A DNA stretch of 44,927 bases from a virus. The stretch is from positions 1 to 44,927 of IMG/VR virus record IMGVR_UViG_3300045240_000060; one strand, written 5' to 3'. The notes under the pieces are model-generated. The model made no database searches and had not been told where the DNA came from. It saw nothing but the letters and a program-made list of their open reading frames with translations. The first letter of the stretch is position 1. Every line of letters starts with the position of its first letter. Positions 7,325 to 16,125 of the stretch are shown here, piece after piece. Position numbers and translations under genes: made by a program.

Positions 7325-9195
7325 TGCCTAGCGCGGCTGGTTTTGTTTTCAATAAAGCCCCAGGTGTCGAAGACTACCCGCAGACCAACTTTGATTGGCT
7401 GGGTAATCTCGGGGCGGTCTATCAACAGTCTCGGCAGCAGAACCTTCAAAACCAGATGATGAATTTGCAGCTTGCTGGGGCGCAGAGAGGATTTCAGGAG
7501 GCATTCGGGACACCACCGCCTGGGCAACAACAGCCAGGTAGTTATTCTCCACAGGCCAGTTTTAGCCAACAACCGTCCGCCCAGCCTGCAAGCAACGTTA
7601 GCGACCCGAGAGGCAAGATACCCGTTATCATGGCGGCAGCCCAGAAGTACGGGGTTGACCCACGAACGGCTGTTCGCGTGGCGCAATCCGAAGGATTGAC
7701 GCAGTTCGCCTCCGGCATCAAGGGTGAGGACAGTTGGGGAGCCTTCCAGCTCAATACCCAGGGTGGAATGGGCAATGACTTTCAGCGGGATACAGGGTTA
7801 GACCCCAGAGACCCCAAGAATGAAGACGCAGCGATCGACTACGCCATAAAGAAGGCGGCGCAAGGCGGCTGGGGACCTTTCCATGGGGCCAAGAGAGTAG
7901 GCATAGGTCAGTATGATGGATTGCCCGGCCGAGGCGAAACTACAACCCGGGAAGCCCGGGCCTCGCAAGCAGAGCGGGATGTCCAGACTGAATTAGGCGG
8001 CAACCGCAACGGCAGCACATCCTCTCCTGCTCCAGTTGAACAGCCACCCGGCGCGGTTGGTAATGCGCCGTTTATGGCGTCATCATCTCAGAATGGCGCC
8101 GGCCCCGCGAATGTGGGTGGGGAAGCTCCTACGCGCGTCTCTATGGATGAACGCTCTGCTAACCAAGGCGGCCCAACTGGCCCGGAGAACCGAGGAAGCG
8201 TCCCGCAGGGTCCGGCTCCGACTAGAAGCCCAATCGAGGGACCGGAGACTGAGCCGTATGTGCAGGCAATAGATAAGCGGCTTAGTGAGCTGAACAAAAA
8301 ACTCACTGGTCTAGGTGCGATGGGTACTATGGGCGAGGGAATGGGTAAGGGAGTCCAGACAGAAATAACCCAGAAACTAAAACAGCGGGAAGACTATATC
8401 GCTCGCCGCAGCGAGGCGATGAAACAGCAACAGTTGACTACCGAGGAAGATATTCGAACCAAACAAAAGTCCACAACCGATCGCTATGACAAAATATACG
8501 ACGAAACCCAGCGTAAGGGCGAGGAAGCCGAAAATACGGTACAGACCCTGAATCTGGCCAAGGCTTTCATGGATGACCCCGACTTTAATTCAGGGGCGAC
8601 GGCCAAGTATGACCTCCAATTAAAGCGAGTCATCTCCTCGCTCGGCGGTGATCCGAATGCAGCCCTTCCGATGGAGGGCTTCAAGAAGGCTGTCGGTACA
8701 GCAATCCTTGAACAGATTAGATCGCTCGGTGGCCAAGGATTAGGCCAGGTCCGCAACAGCGAAATCAGCACCATGAAAGAGGCGGCTCAGAATACCGAGA
8801 ACACCCCGGCGGCAAACCGTCTTCTAACCGAAATGGGAATGCGGCTCGCTTCTCGTTGGACCCTGCCGATCAAGCAACTTGCCCAAGACTATTCAGAAGC
8901 CCACGGCGGCCATTTGGATCAGGGCTTTGACAAGATGAAATCCGCCTGGATCGAAAAGCACCCGCTGTTTACCCCGGAAGAGTTGAAGGATGTTCGTAGG
9001 ATCGCGCCTCCACTTGCTAGAACCCCGGATGATCTTGCCCGGATTGGGTGGAGCGACGGGATGCCATTCCGTACACCATCCGGTGAAATCAAAACACATG
9101 GTCCAGTGACGGTTACCGTCAAGCGACCAACACCGAATGCGGCCACGGCGGCCCCGATAGACTACAATCCGCGAACCAACTCGAATGCCCTCTGA
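7324..9195 (+). CDS. Ejection protein 2 with lysozyme / transglycosylase-like domain
   Basis: A 623-aa protein. Residues about 94-200 form a goose-lysozyme/SLT-like module: PVIMAAAQKYGVDPRTAVRVAQSEG supplies the helix and candidate catalytic Glu (about residue 122), then SWGAFQLN and later YAIKKAAQGGWGPFHGAK. Such virion-borne muralytic domains (compare T7 gp16) open peptidoglycan during DNA entry. A Pro/Gly-rich linker follows (about 215-320). The rest is a long alpha-helical region with K/E/Q coiled-coil character, as expected for a channel-forming internal protein. The start codon shares one base with the previous stop. Confidence 0.8.
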   Translation: MPSAAGFVFNKAPGVEDYPQTNFDWLGNLGAVYQQSRQQNLQNQMMNLQLAGAQRGFQEAFGTPPPGQQQPGSYSPQASFSQQPSAQPASNVSDPRGKIPVIMAAAQKYGVDPRTAVRVAQSEGLTQFASGIKGEDSWGAFQLNTQGGMGNDFQRDTGLDPRDPKNEDAAIDYAIKKAAQGGWGPFHGAKRVGIGQYDGLPGRGETTTREARASQAERDVQTELGGNRNGSTSSPAPVEQPPGAVGNAPFMASSSQNGAGPANVGGEAPTRVSMDERSANQGGPTGPENRGSVPQGPAPTRSPIEGPETEPYVQAIDKRLSELNKKLTGLGAMGTMGEGMGKGVQTEITQKLKQREDYIARRSEAMKQQQLTTEEDIRTKQKSTTDRYDKIYDETQRKGEEAENTVQTLNLAKAFMDDPDFNSGATAKYDLQLKRVISSLGGDPNAALPMEGFKKAVGTAILEQIRSLGGQGLGQVRNSEISTMKEAAQNTENTPAANRLLTEMGMRLASRWTLPIKQLAQDYSEAHGGHLDQGFDKMKSAWIEKHPLFTPEELKDVRRIAPPLARTPDDLARIGWSDGMPFRTPSGEIKTHGPVTVTVKRPTPNAATAAPIDYNPRTNSNAL

Positions 9196-11008
9196 TCCTT
9201 TCGCCGGCTACACTGATAACGGACCGGCGAAACCAGAGGTTAAGGCAGACCCATTCGCGGGTTATGAGGACCGAGGCCCGAATACTCCAGTGGAAGGAAA
9301 GGCTAAGGAGCCGTCAGACTTTATAGGGAAGGTGAAGTATCGGTTTGAGCATCCGCCGGAGTATCCGTCCCTTATTGGGGGGGCTGGGAAGGCATATCGC
9401 GCGGCAGTCGGAGCAGTGACGCTTCCCGGGGATGTCTACGCCGGCAAGGTAGATCCTCTAAGCAAGGAGGCCATCGAGCGCTCGGCAGATCTTGCCATGG
9501 TTGCTGGCCCGATTAACCCTGCCGTGAGGTCGGGGGACCTAGCTATCCCTGGCGTCAAAATGCGAGGGGGGGCCACAGGTGAGGCTCCAAACGTTGCGGC
9601 AGCTCGCACAGCTAATGAGTTGGAAGCTCCCTTACCGGTGGGCATAGCCTCCCCTAATAAGGGCGTACAGGCTGTTACACAGGCTGCGCGTCAGTTTCCA
9701 GAGGTCGGAGCCAAGATTGACGAGGGGGTCAATAAGGCTGTCGAGGCAGCCGGGGAAAACGTTCAAGGCATCGCTAGTGATTTATCGCAGGGCGTGAACA
9801 GTAGGGCGGGTGCCGGCGGTATTGTAAGGCCCTCATTACAGGGCATTATCGATAGCAACAATGTGAGGATAAACGAGGCTTTTGGGAATCTTCGCGGAAT
9901 GATTGACCCAGAAAAGCCAGTCCCCTTACCAAGCACAACGGCAACTCTAAAAGCGGTTCTTAAGGAGCGAGCCGGCGCCGGGAGTCAGAATCCGCTTGCC
10001 GGGTTGGAAGATGTCAAGGGACTAACTGACAATGGGGGGGCTGGCTTTAATGGCCTACAGCGGGCCCGCACTGCCCTTAGTAATCAAATCAAATGGGGTA
10101 AGGCCAACCCGGGATTTGATGCGGGAGATTTAATCCGTCTCCGTGGGGCCATGTCTCAAGATATGGAATCGCTCGTCAGGCAGAATGCTAGGGGCAAGCC
10201 GGCGGAGGCTGCGGCAGCTTTGAAGGAGGCCAATGCTTGGGCTTCCCAATTCATCGAGCAGAACAAAACCTTACAGCAGTTAACGGATATACGAAGTGAA
10301 GAGGGCCTGATGGGCTCTCTCGTCAAGGCTGCCAACGACAAGACTGGCAACCTCAAGCTTTTGGGTCAACTCCGGGCCACCATGCCCAAAGAGGATTTTG
10401 AGCAGATTTCAGGGACGGCGCTCTCGGAGCTCGGACACAATCCCACCACAGGTGAATTCAGCCTCAACAAGTTCACCACCAACTGGAACAAGATGGGGGA
10501 TCAGGCCAAGGGTGTTCTGTTTACCGACCCCAACCACGTCAAGCGCCTTAACGACATTGCAAGACTTGGTGAATGGCTGAAGAACGCCGACAAGTACCAG
10601 AATACGTCCAACACCGGTCGGGCGGTCATTCTGGGAGGGGTAGTCGGTGAACTAGCTCATGCCTCGGTATCCCTTGCGATGGGAGAGCCGATGCATATGG
10701 CCAAGGTGTTGGGAGGGTTAGGTGGTGGTTATGTGTTGGCTAGAACCCTAGCGCGTCCGGCCGGGGCCTCAGCTATAGCTCGATGGGCCAGAGCGGCGGA
10801 GAGTTATGGTAGGGCCCCCAGCCCAGCTAAACTGGCTGTCGCCAGGCTCACAGGGCGAGACGCTATAAAGAACCTCGTCGGGCTCAGCGAGGCCGTCAAG
10901 CGGCAACTGTTGCTCCCGCCTTCGGTACAGGCAGGCACATCCGACCGCAACAATCCACCACCCCAAGGGGGGAATCTGGGCCTCCCCGCTGGTGTCCCCG
11001 GCCAATAG
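9185..11008 (+). CDS. Ejection protein 3, large helical internal virion protein
   Basis: A 607-aa protein overlapping the preceding gene by 11 bp. The N-terminus has two copies of a DPFAGY motif 18 residues apart (residues 4-9 and 22-27), followed by a long Ala/Glu/Lys-rich helical body. A Gly/Ala-rich hydrophobic stretch near residues 475-520 (VILGGVVGELAHASVS) could insert into membrane. Position and composition fit the third member of an ejection-protein set. No enzyme motif was seen. Confidence 0.72.
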   Translation: MPSDPFAGYTDNGPAKPEVKADPFAGYEDRGPNTPVEGKAKEPSDFIGKVKYRFEHPPEYPSLIGGAGKAYRAAVGAVTLPGDVYAGKVDPLSKEAIERSADLAMVAGPINPAVRSGDLAIPGVKMRGGATGEAPNVAAARTANELEAPLPVGIASPNKGVQAVTQAARQFPEVGAKIDEGVNKAVEAAGENVQGIASDLSQGVNSRAGAGGIVRPSLQGIIDSNNVRINEAFGNLRGMIDPEKPVPLPSTTATLKAVLKERAGAGSQNPLAGLEDVKGLTDNGGAGFNGLQRARTALSNQIKWGKANPGFDAGDLIRLRGAMSQDMESLVRQNARGKPAEAAAALKEANAWASQFIEQNKTLQQLTDIRSEEGLMGSLVKAANDKTGNLKLLGQLRATMPKEDFEQISGTALSELGHNPTTGEFSLNKFTTNWNKMGDQAKGVLFTDPNHVKRLNDIARLGEWLKNADKYQNTSNTGRAVILGGVVGELAHASVSLAMGEPMHMAKVLGGLGGGYVLARTLARPAGASAIARWARAAESYGRAPSPAKLAVARLTGRDAIKNLVGLSEAVKRQLLLPPSVQAGTSDRNNPPPQGGNLGLPAGVPGQ

Positions 11009-11036
11009 TATGGCGAAGGCAAAAAGGGCTATCCAA

Positions 11037-12086
11037 ATGAGGCGTTTCATCTTGACGCTCCTGGCGCTGTTCCTTGCGGTGCCGGCCTATGCCCAAGGGA
11101 CGTTACCAGTCAGTTTAACCCAGCAGTTCAGTTTTACGGGGTGCACAACGGCGGCTAATGTTTGCGGTACGCCATTGGTAGGCGGACAGTTATATTTCTA
11201 CCAAGTGGGTACGGTCGCAACAAGGCAGAATTCGTTCCAAGACACGGCATTATCGATCCAGAACCCGTGGCCCCTAACCCTCGACGCTAATGGGCGCGTC
11301 CCGGCCTTCTATCTGGCAAATGGTAGCGTACACGTAAGGCTTACTGACGCTTCTGGGGTGGTCATGTTTGACTACCCGTCTGCCCTGGTTATCGGGCCCT
11401 CCAGCGGGGCTGGGGGCGGCGCGTCGGTCGACCCCACCTCGGTACTATCCACCGGTGATATTAAGTTCCGAGCCACCGGCGAAACCGTGACGGGGTGGGT
11501 CAAGCTCAATGCCCAGACCGTAGGAAGCGCCACGTCTGGGGCCACGGGACGTGCTAACAACGACACACAGAGTCTCTTTATCTATCTGTGGGGCAACTGT
11601 CCGGATGCTCACTGCCCCGTTGTGGGAGGTCGTGGCGGGTCGGCATTAGCCGACTTCAATGCCAATAAGCAAATCACCCTCATGGACTGGCGTGCTCGGA
11701 TGCCGTTCGGCTTAGACGATATGGGCAACTCGGCGGTTGGCCGATTGCTGGCCTCCAACGTCACCAGCGGCGGCGGAGATGGGGTCACCACCCCAAACGC
11801 CACGGGCGGTGAAACCAACCACACCCTAACGGCCACCGAACTTGCAAACCACACCCATACCGTTACCGACCCTGGACACGTTCACAATGCTGGCGACAAC
11901 GTTGCAATCTTTAATGGTGTTGGCGGTCAGGGGCCCTCGAGCGGGGGCTCTAATCTGACGGCCATTGGAAGCGCAGTAACCGGGATCACCATCCCTGCAA
12001 CACCCGGAGGCGCAACTCCGACCGGGGGAGCCGCGCACAACAATATGAGCCCCTTTATGCTCGGCACCTGGTACATAAAGCTATAA
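11037..12086 (+). CDS. Signal-peptide-bearing tail fibre / tail-collar-like protein
   Basis: A 349-aa protein. ATG 11037 is preferred because it follows AAAAGGG at good distance and gives a clean signal peptide (MRRFILTLLALFLAVPAYAQ); ATG 11010 is also in frame. Residues about 25-110 resemble fibre N-terminal domains (GGQLYFYQVGT, then PLTLDANGRVPAFYLANG). The C-terminal 190 residues look like a phage tail-collar domain: G-W-V-K-L-N, LFIYLWGNCPD, MDWRARMPFGLDDMG, HTHTV and a final MLGTWYIKL. A Sec signal on a virion fibre is unusual and is repeated elsewhere in this genome. Confidence 0.78.
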   Translation: MRRFILTLLALFLAVPAYAQGTLPVSLTQQFSFTGCTTAANVCGTPLVGGQLYFYQVGTVATRQNSFQDTALSIQNPWPLTLDANGRVPAFYLANGSVHVRLTDASGVVMFDYPSALVIGPSSGAGGGASVDPTSVLSTGDIKFRATGETVTGWVKLNAQTVGSATSGATGRANNDTQSLFIYLWGNCPDAHCPVVGGRGGSALADFNANKQITLMDWRARMPFGLDDMGNSAVGRLLASNVTSGGGDGVTTPNATGGETNHTLTATELANHTHTVTDPGHVHNAGDNVAIFNGVGGQGPSSGGSNLTAIGSAVTGITIPATPGGATPTGGAAHNNMSPFMLGTWYIKL

Positions 12087-12087
12087 A

Positions 12088-12795
12088 ATGTACATAACCA
12101 CCTATCTTCTGCCACAAGTAACCAATCGGGAAGACTTTCTAACCACCGGCTCATTTTTCGATGACGATACTGGCAACAACATCAATATAACCGGGACAAC
12201 GCTCGCCAACTCTGCGGCAGCGTTTACATCATCGGCCTGGACAGTATCGTTTGGTTCGATCTTCACTACCTCCGCCACGTCACTAACCATTCCTGTTCCG
12301 CCCATTAATAATCAACTCACCGCTCTTACTCTTACGGTGGGAGCTGGTCTTAATGTAGTCCCCGGGAATGTCGTACAGATCGCGGATACGGCAACCGGGC
12401 TCAATAAGTTCAATGGCTACGTCACCAGCTATACAGCATCCAGCGGTGTCCTGGTGGCTCAGATCGGCTGGACATTCCAATTCGAGATTAGGGCCGACTC
12501 CCCACAGAGCGTCGGGGACGGCTATAGCACATTCTTCGAGTTTGGAACAACCAGCCTGCCTGATGTGATCATCACAGCCTCCTTGGCTAACTATATATCG
12601 ATCACCGATATCGGGTTCTTTCAAATCCTGATCCCCGAAAACGTTTTTAAGACGATTCTAAACTTTCCGTTTACGTCGCAGAATAACTCCTATGCACAAA
12701 CATTCAGCGCCTGCATGACCATGAGCAATAGTGTCGATACTCGACAGGTTTTCGTCGGGCGATTACCCGTCATCTTTGGTGGAGTAACAAATTGA
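12088..12795 (+). CDS. Tail protein of unknown family
   Basis: A 235-aa, beta-rich protein starting one base after the previous stop. It contains tandem strands of N, T and S residues and a PVPPINNQLTALTLTVGAGLNVVPGNVVQIAD stretch type (about residues 69-95), reminiscent of small baseplate or fibre-associated domains. It lies between the collar-like fibre and another tail gene, and the next gene starts at a TTG overlapping its stop. The function is inferred from position only. Confidence 0.55.
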   Translation: MYITTYLLPQVTNREDFLTTGSFFDDDTGNNINITGTTLANSAAAFTSSAWTVSFGSIFTTSATSLTIPVPPINNQLTALTLTVGAGLNVVPGNVVQIADTATGLNKFNGYVTSYTASSGVLVAQIGWTFQFEIRADSPQSVGDGYSTFFEFGTTSLPDVIITASLANYISITDIGFFQILIPENVFKTILNFPFTSQNNSYAQTFSACMTMSNSVDTRQVFVGRLPVIFGGVTN

Positions 12796-13499
12796 CCGCC
12801 CCAGCAAACATCCGGGTCAATCTCAATGCCCCGTTCCCAGCCCTGGTAGTCGGCTCTGGACCGGTCACGGTCGGAAAGCAAAACGGCGTCTGGACGGTCG
12901 GGTTTAATATGGCCCAGTTGGGCATCCAGAACCCGCCTCCGATACTTAATTTTCCTACTGACCTCGTGCTCGTATACGACAGCGTGGCCCAGCAGTTCGT
13001 AACGGTTCCACTGGGATCGATCATTCAGTACACGTTGATCAACACCCTAACGGCTAGCGCTTCCACCAGTCTCGTGGATACGACTAGCATTCGGACAGCC
13101 TATAACGACTACATGATCGTCTTCGATAATTTGATCCCGGCCACGAACGCCGTACACCTCGAGATGCAAGTTCAAAGCGGCGGCACGTTTCAGACCACGG
13201 GCTATCTTAACAGCGCTGGTGCGGTTACGACTTACATTGACGTAACCCAAACTGCCACACTGGGAAACATAGCGGGGGGAGGACTAAGCGGCCGATTGAC
13301 CATACACAACGTCAACGGCACAACGACAGTAAAACAGGTAACGGGGACAGTCACCTACGAAACGAACACCTCCACTGCCGCTGCGGCCACGACGGCAGGA
13401 TGGTGGAACGGCGGAAATGGTGCGGTAACCGGTCTTCAGTTTCTGATGTCTGCGGGTAACATCACCAGCGGGACCATCAAGATTTATGGGTTGTTATGA
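12792..13499 (+). CDS. Tail fibre-tip-like protein
   Basis: A 235-aa protein starting with TTG that overlaps the preceding TGA. The C-terminal 150 residues follow a pattern familiar from phage fibre tip proteins: a TLTASASTSLVDT entry, YNDYMIVFDNLIPATNAVHLEMQV, a G-G-T-F-Q-T-T-G-Y stretch, then G-G-x-L-S-G-R-L-T-I-H-N and a final G-x-I-K-I-Y-G-L. This suggests a trimeric or lectin-like tip that contacts the cell surface. The stop overlaps the ATG of the first lysis gene. Confidence 0.6.
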   Translation: MTAPANIRVNLNAPFPALVVGSGPVTVGKQNGVWTVGFNMAQLGIQNPPPILNFPTDLVLVYDSVAQQFVTVPLGSIIQYTLINTLTASASTSLVDTTSIRTAYNDYMIVFDNLIPATNAVHLEMQVQSGGTFQTTGYLNSAGAVTTYIDVTQTATLGNIAGGGLSGRLTIHNVNGTTTVKQVTGTVTYETNTSTAAAATTAGWWNGGNGAVTGLQFLMSAGNITSGTIKIYGLL

Positions 13500-13852
13500 T
13501 CGTCGCTCATTGGGTTCTGGCCCCCCTGTTGGGGGCTTTTTTATTGCCGGCTCACGACAGTTGGATTGCCGAGGGAGGGCTGCGCAATCCAGCGGGCGAA
13601 TGGTGCTGTGGGAAGATGGACTGCGGAATTCTATCCAAGGACGCTGTTACTCCAGTCGAGGGCGGTTATTCGGTCAATGGCTGGATGTACGTAGAGGCTG
13701 CTAAGAAATCATATCCGGTGCATGAGTTTGTACCAAACTCTGAGGCTCAACCCTCGCCTGATGGCGCTTTCTGGCGATGCGCTATTGCTCTGGAAGGCGA
13801 TACGCCTGGCGGTCTGCGTCGTTGTTTTTTCTTTCCACCGCCGAACACCTAA
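13496..13852 (+). CDS. Secreted cysteine-containing protein, first gene of the lysis cassette
   Basis: A 118-aa protein with a signal peptide (MIVAHWVLAPLLGAFLLPAH). The mature part starts HDSWIAEGGLRNPAGEWCCGKMDC; the CCGxxDC motif is one I recall in small exported proteins of Rhizobiales and their phages. The ATG overlaps the previous stop (ATGA). The signal-peptide codons contain a perfect intrinsic terminator (13520-13542), so full expression needs readthrough or antitermination, or the terminator mainly ends tail transcripts. It stands just before the endolysin, so an envelope role during lysis or superinfection exclusion is plausible but unproven. Confidence 0.72.
   Translation: MIVAHWVLAPLLGAFLLPAHDSWIAEGGLRNPAGEWCCGKMDCGILSKDAVTPVEGGYSVNGWMYVEAAKKSYPVHEFVPNSEAQPSPDGAFWRCAIALEGDTPGGLRRCFFFPPPNT
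13520..13542 (+). terminator. Intrinsic terminator inside a coding region
   Basis: GCCCCC (13520-13525), loop CTGTT, GGGGGC (13531-13536), then six T (13537-13542): a textbook rho-independent terminator. It lies entirely within codons 9-16 of the secreted-protein gene, where the stem and T-run encode part of the hydrophobic signal peptide (A-P-L-L-G-A-F-L). It separates the tail operon from the lysis genes. Confidence 0.85.
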
Positions 13853-14812
13853 ATGGTCAACATCGCGCACCTGATAGATGCCAACCAAAGACGCTGGGCG
13901 GCAATGCACTTCGATTCATCGCGGCTTCCTGAATTCGAGGCGGTATCCAAGCGGCTGATTGCCCCAAGTGCAAAGGCCCGCTACCAGCAAATCACCAAGG
14001 CGATCGGTGTCCCGTGGTTTGTGATTGCGGTCATCCACGAACGAGAGGCTAGTCAGAACTTTGGGGCACAACTAGGCCAGGGTGACCCACTAGGCCAGGT
14101 ATCTACCCATATCCCCAAGGGGCGCGGGCCGTTCTTTAATCATCCAAATGACCCACCGCTACAGGATGCCTTCTACCGCGGCGCACTGGATGCGCTGATT
14201 GATTGCCCCCCGCACGCCTCCTCCTGGCATGACTGGAGCGCCGGCGGCGCTCTTACGCTTCTGGAGCAATACAACGGGCTCGGCTACGCCGACATGGGCC
14301 TGGCCTCGCCCTACATCTGGGGCGGTACATCAGAACAGCAGCGCGGCAAATACGTTAGCGATGGTGTGTTTGATTCGAGTGTCATGGACACTCAGCTCGG
14401 CTGCGCTGGAATGCTGCGCTACATGGCCGGCCTGGATTCATCGATCACGTTTGGGCCCATCCCGGCGTTACCACCTCCGCCTATACCGGCACCGATACCC
14501 ATACCGATCCCAATTCCTGTACCCCTTCCAACTCCAACACCCGTGAGGCCCCCAGTGGCAACAATCCCCGCAGTGCAAGTAGATCTCTCAGGCGTCTGGA
14601 AACTCGTCCAGCCGTTCCTTCCGTCGATTCTCGACGGAGTAGCGGCGATATTCCCGCCGGCGGCTCCCTTCATTCTGGTGGCAAAGGGTGCAACCAATAT
14701 CATCGCGCAAGTACAGACCTCTGACGGAACCATCGGAGCCGCGGAGAAGATCATTGCCCAGGAACTCTATTCGGTTGCACTTGCTCTTAATCCGGCACTC
14801 AAGGGGACGTGA
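13853..14812 (+). CDS. Endolysin, lysozyme-family peptidoglycan hydrolase
   Basis: A 319-aa protein. Residues about 1-200 match the lysozyme-family phage proteins grouped as COG5526: KARYQQITKAIGVPWFVIAVIHERE supplies the candidate catalytic Glu (E63 or E65), followed by LGQGDPL and a G-G-A-L-T-L-L-E-Q-Y-N-G-x-G-Y segment. A striking Pro/Ile linker (about 200-235; PPPPIPAPIPIPIPIP) leads to a hydrophobic C-terminal region (PSILDGVAAIFPPAAPFILVAKGATNII type) that may associate with membrane or wall. There is no obvious signal peptide, so release would depend on the holin. Confidence 0.85.
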   Translation: MVNIAHLIDANQRRWAAMHFDSSRLPEFEAVSKRLIAPSAKARYQQITKAIGVPWFVIAVIHEREASQNFGAQLGQGDPLGQVSTHIPKGRGPFFNHPNDPPLQDAFYRGALDALIDCPPHASSWHDWSAGGALTLLEQYNGLGYADMGLASPYIWGGTSEQQRGKYVSDGVFDSSVMDTQLGCAGMLRYMAGLDSSITFGPIPALPPPPIPAPIPIPIPIPVPLPTPTPVRPPVATIPAVQVDLSGVWKLVQPFLPSILDGVAAIFPPAAPFILVAKGATNIIAQVQTSDGTIGAAEKIIAQELYSVALALNPALKGT

Positions 14813-15003
14813 TGACTACGCATGTAGCCGAAGTAAATGCGGCATTCGATGTGCTTTGGAAGTGGCGCCACGATCAGGTCGCTGCACTGCCCGGGTTTGT
14901 GCAGGGCATGGCCGAGAGCTACGAACCAAGCCGAGACCAAGTTCTACAGAAGGCCAAGGAAGTCGTCGCGGCCATCGATAAGGTTAGAGGCATAAACCCA
15001 TGA
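14812..15003 (+). CDS. Small hypothetical protein in the lysis cassette
   Basis: A 63-aa soluble helical protein. The ATG at 14812 shares a base with the endolysin stop; a GTG three bases earlier is in frame. It contains FDVLWKWRHDQVAALPG, and its last codons overlap the ATGA start of the next gene. No motif recognised. Confidence 0.6.
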   Translation: MTTHVAEVNAAFDVLWKWRHDQVAALPGFVQGMAESYEPSRDQVLQKAKEVVAAIDKVRGINP

Positions 15004-15206
15004 GGATCGTACTTTTCATATTTATACTTGTGTGTCTTGCAACTCCCGTTGCAGCACAAATCAGGGTTGGCCCCGTCACGATAGGCGACCCGTACCGTGG
15101 ATACGATCGATATCATGAGTTTGACGACCGCCGAGATCAACATTGGGGCGATCCTCGAGACCACCAGCAATACACGGGGCGCGGCCACAGAAAGATACAT
15201 AAATGA
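15000..15206 (+). CDS. Small exported protein, possible spanin-like component
   Basis: A 68-aa protein with a signal peptide (MRIVLFIFILVCLATPVAAQ) and a highly charged mature part rich in D, R, H and Y. There is no lipobox cysteine. Its position between endolysin and holin suggests a periplasmic lysis helper, for example an outer-membrane disruption factor. Both ends overlap neighbours as ATGA, indicating translational coupling. Confidence 0.6.
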   Translation: MRIVLFIFILVCLATPVAAQIRVGPVTIGDPYRGYDRYHEFDDRRDQHWGDPRDHQQYTGRGHRKIHK

Positions 15207-15535
15207 AAAACACCGCCCAGATTAACGGCATCCTACGCATTGTCTTAGGTGCCGGCACGCCGCTCGCGGTCTATCTCTCCGCGCATGGCATCAACGCATC
15301 CGACCTTACGGATTGGATTATCATGGGCATCCCGCTCCTGATGGCCATCTGGTCCGGGTTTGCGAATACCCATGCAAACACAGTTCTAGCGGCTAGCGTC
15401 ATTCCAGGCGTGAAAGTGATCGCCACGTCGGATGCGCCGCCGTCGGTTATAGCTGTCGCCAAGGATAAATCTGAAGAGACCAAAAACGTTGAAATGTCAC
15501 CGCCTACGGTGGTGATCGACAAAAAGAGGAAATGA
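15203..15535 (+). CDS. Putative holin, two transmembrane segments
   Basis: A 110-aa protein. It has two hydrophobic segments, about residues 9-28 (ILRIVLGAGTPLAVYLSAHG) and 36-53 (WIIMGIPLLMAIWSGFAN), followed by a hydrophilic, lysine-rich C-terminal tail. Size, topology and neighbourhood (endolysin two genes upstream) fit a class II-like holin; it resembles holins of the Pam3-gp28 type as I recall them. It would form the inner-membrane lesion that starts lysis. Confidence 0.75.
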   Translation: MKNTAQINGILRIVLGAGTPLAVYLSAHGINASDLTDWIIMGIPLLMAIWSGFANTHANTVLAASVIPGVKVIATSDAPPSVIAVAKDKSEETKNVEMSPPTVVIDKKRK

Positions 15536-15537
15536 AC

Positions 15538-15708
15538 ATGCCTATCGGACTTATTTTCTGGGTAATCATGCTGCTCTGGATCATCTCATGGTTTGGAACA
15601 ACCTTCGGAAACTGGGGCGGACCATTTGTCTACGTCAGCAGTGGCCTAATCTTCATTCTGTTTTTCCTTCTCGGTTGGCACGACTTCGGGTTCATCGTCC
15701 ATCCGTGA
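15538..15708 (+). CDS. 56-aa membrane peptide, second holin/antiholin candidate
   Basis: A short gene of 56 aa starting two bases after the holin stop, with AAAGAGGA as ribosome-binding site. It is almost entirely hydrophobic, with two segments (about residues 3-20 and 29-47: IGLIFWVIMLLWIISWF; FVYVSSGLIFILFFLLGW) joined by a Gly-rich turn. It could be an antiholin or accessory holin. The stop is overlapped by the next GTG. Confidence 0.65.
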   Translation: MPIGLIFWVIMLLWIISWFGTTFGNWGGPFVYVSSGLIFILFFLLGWHDFGFIVHP

Positions 15709-15785
15709 CTGACTGGCAAATTTGGCTGGTCGTCACCATATTATGGGTTGCCCTCCTTCTATTCTGGATTTTATACGGCCCCTGA
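15705..15785 (+). CDS. 26-aa single-span membrane peptide
   Basis: GTG at 15705 overlaps the previous TGA (GTGA) and opens a 26-aa frame, MTDWQIWLVVTILWVALLLF followed by WILYGP: one transmembrane helix with Trp at both interfaces. The overlap, membrane theme and exact fit before the next ribosome-binding site support expression. It is tiny, so confidence is moderate. Confidence 0.5.
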   Translation: MTDWQIWLVVTILWVALLLFWILYGP

Positions 15786-15799
15786 AAGGAGGCTGCCCA

Positions 15800-16111
15800 A
15801 TGGGCAATAGCCTAATGCTCATACATATCGACCGTAAGCTGGATCGTATGGTTGATATGCTTTCACAGATCCTAAAGGTAGACAAAATGGCTGCTGTAGA
15901 CATTGCTGCAATCACGGCTGGCGTAACCCGGAACACTAGTGTTCTGGACTCCACCGTATTGCTTATTAACAACCTAACCGCGTTGATCAAGGCGATTCCG
16001 CCTTCGACCGACCCGGTGACACAAGCTGCTTTGGACCAACTTACAGCGACACTGACTGCAAACGATGATGCAGCGGCTGCCGCAGTTGTGGCCAATACGC
16101 CAGCTGCGTAA
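15800..16111 (+). CDS. Small helical protein, lysis region
   Basis: A 103-aa protein starting after a consensus AAAGGAGG at 15785-15792. The N-terminal helix (IDRKLDRMVDMLSQILKVDK) is amphipathic. The rest is Ala/Thr-rich and helical, with an ALDQLTATLTANDDAAAAA tail. This kind of short heptad-containing protein is common beside tail or lysis genes. No family was recognised. Confidence 0.6.
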   Translation: MGNSLMLIHIDRKLDRMVDMLSQILKVDKMAAVDIAAITAGVTRNTSVLDSTVLLINNLTALIKAIPPSTDPVTQAALDQLTATLTANDDAAAAAVVANTPAA

Positions 16112-16125
16112 TTCCTGGTGAGGCT

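Noticed and set aside
13544-13852. A downstream start for the secreted lysis gene that would avoid the terminator
   Set aside because: Starting after the hairpin would remove the signal peptide, which fits the HDSW mature start, and would lose the ATGA coupling at 13496.
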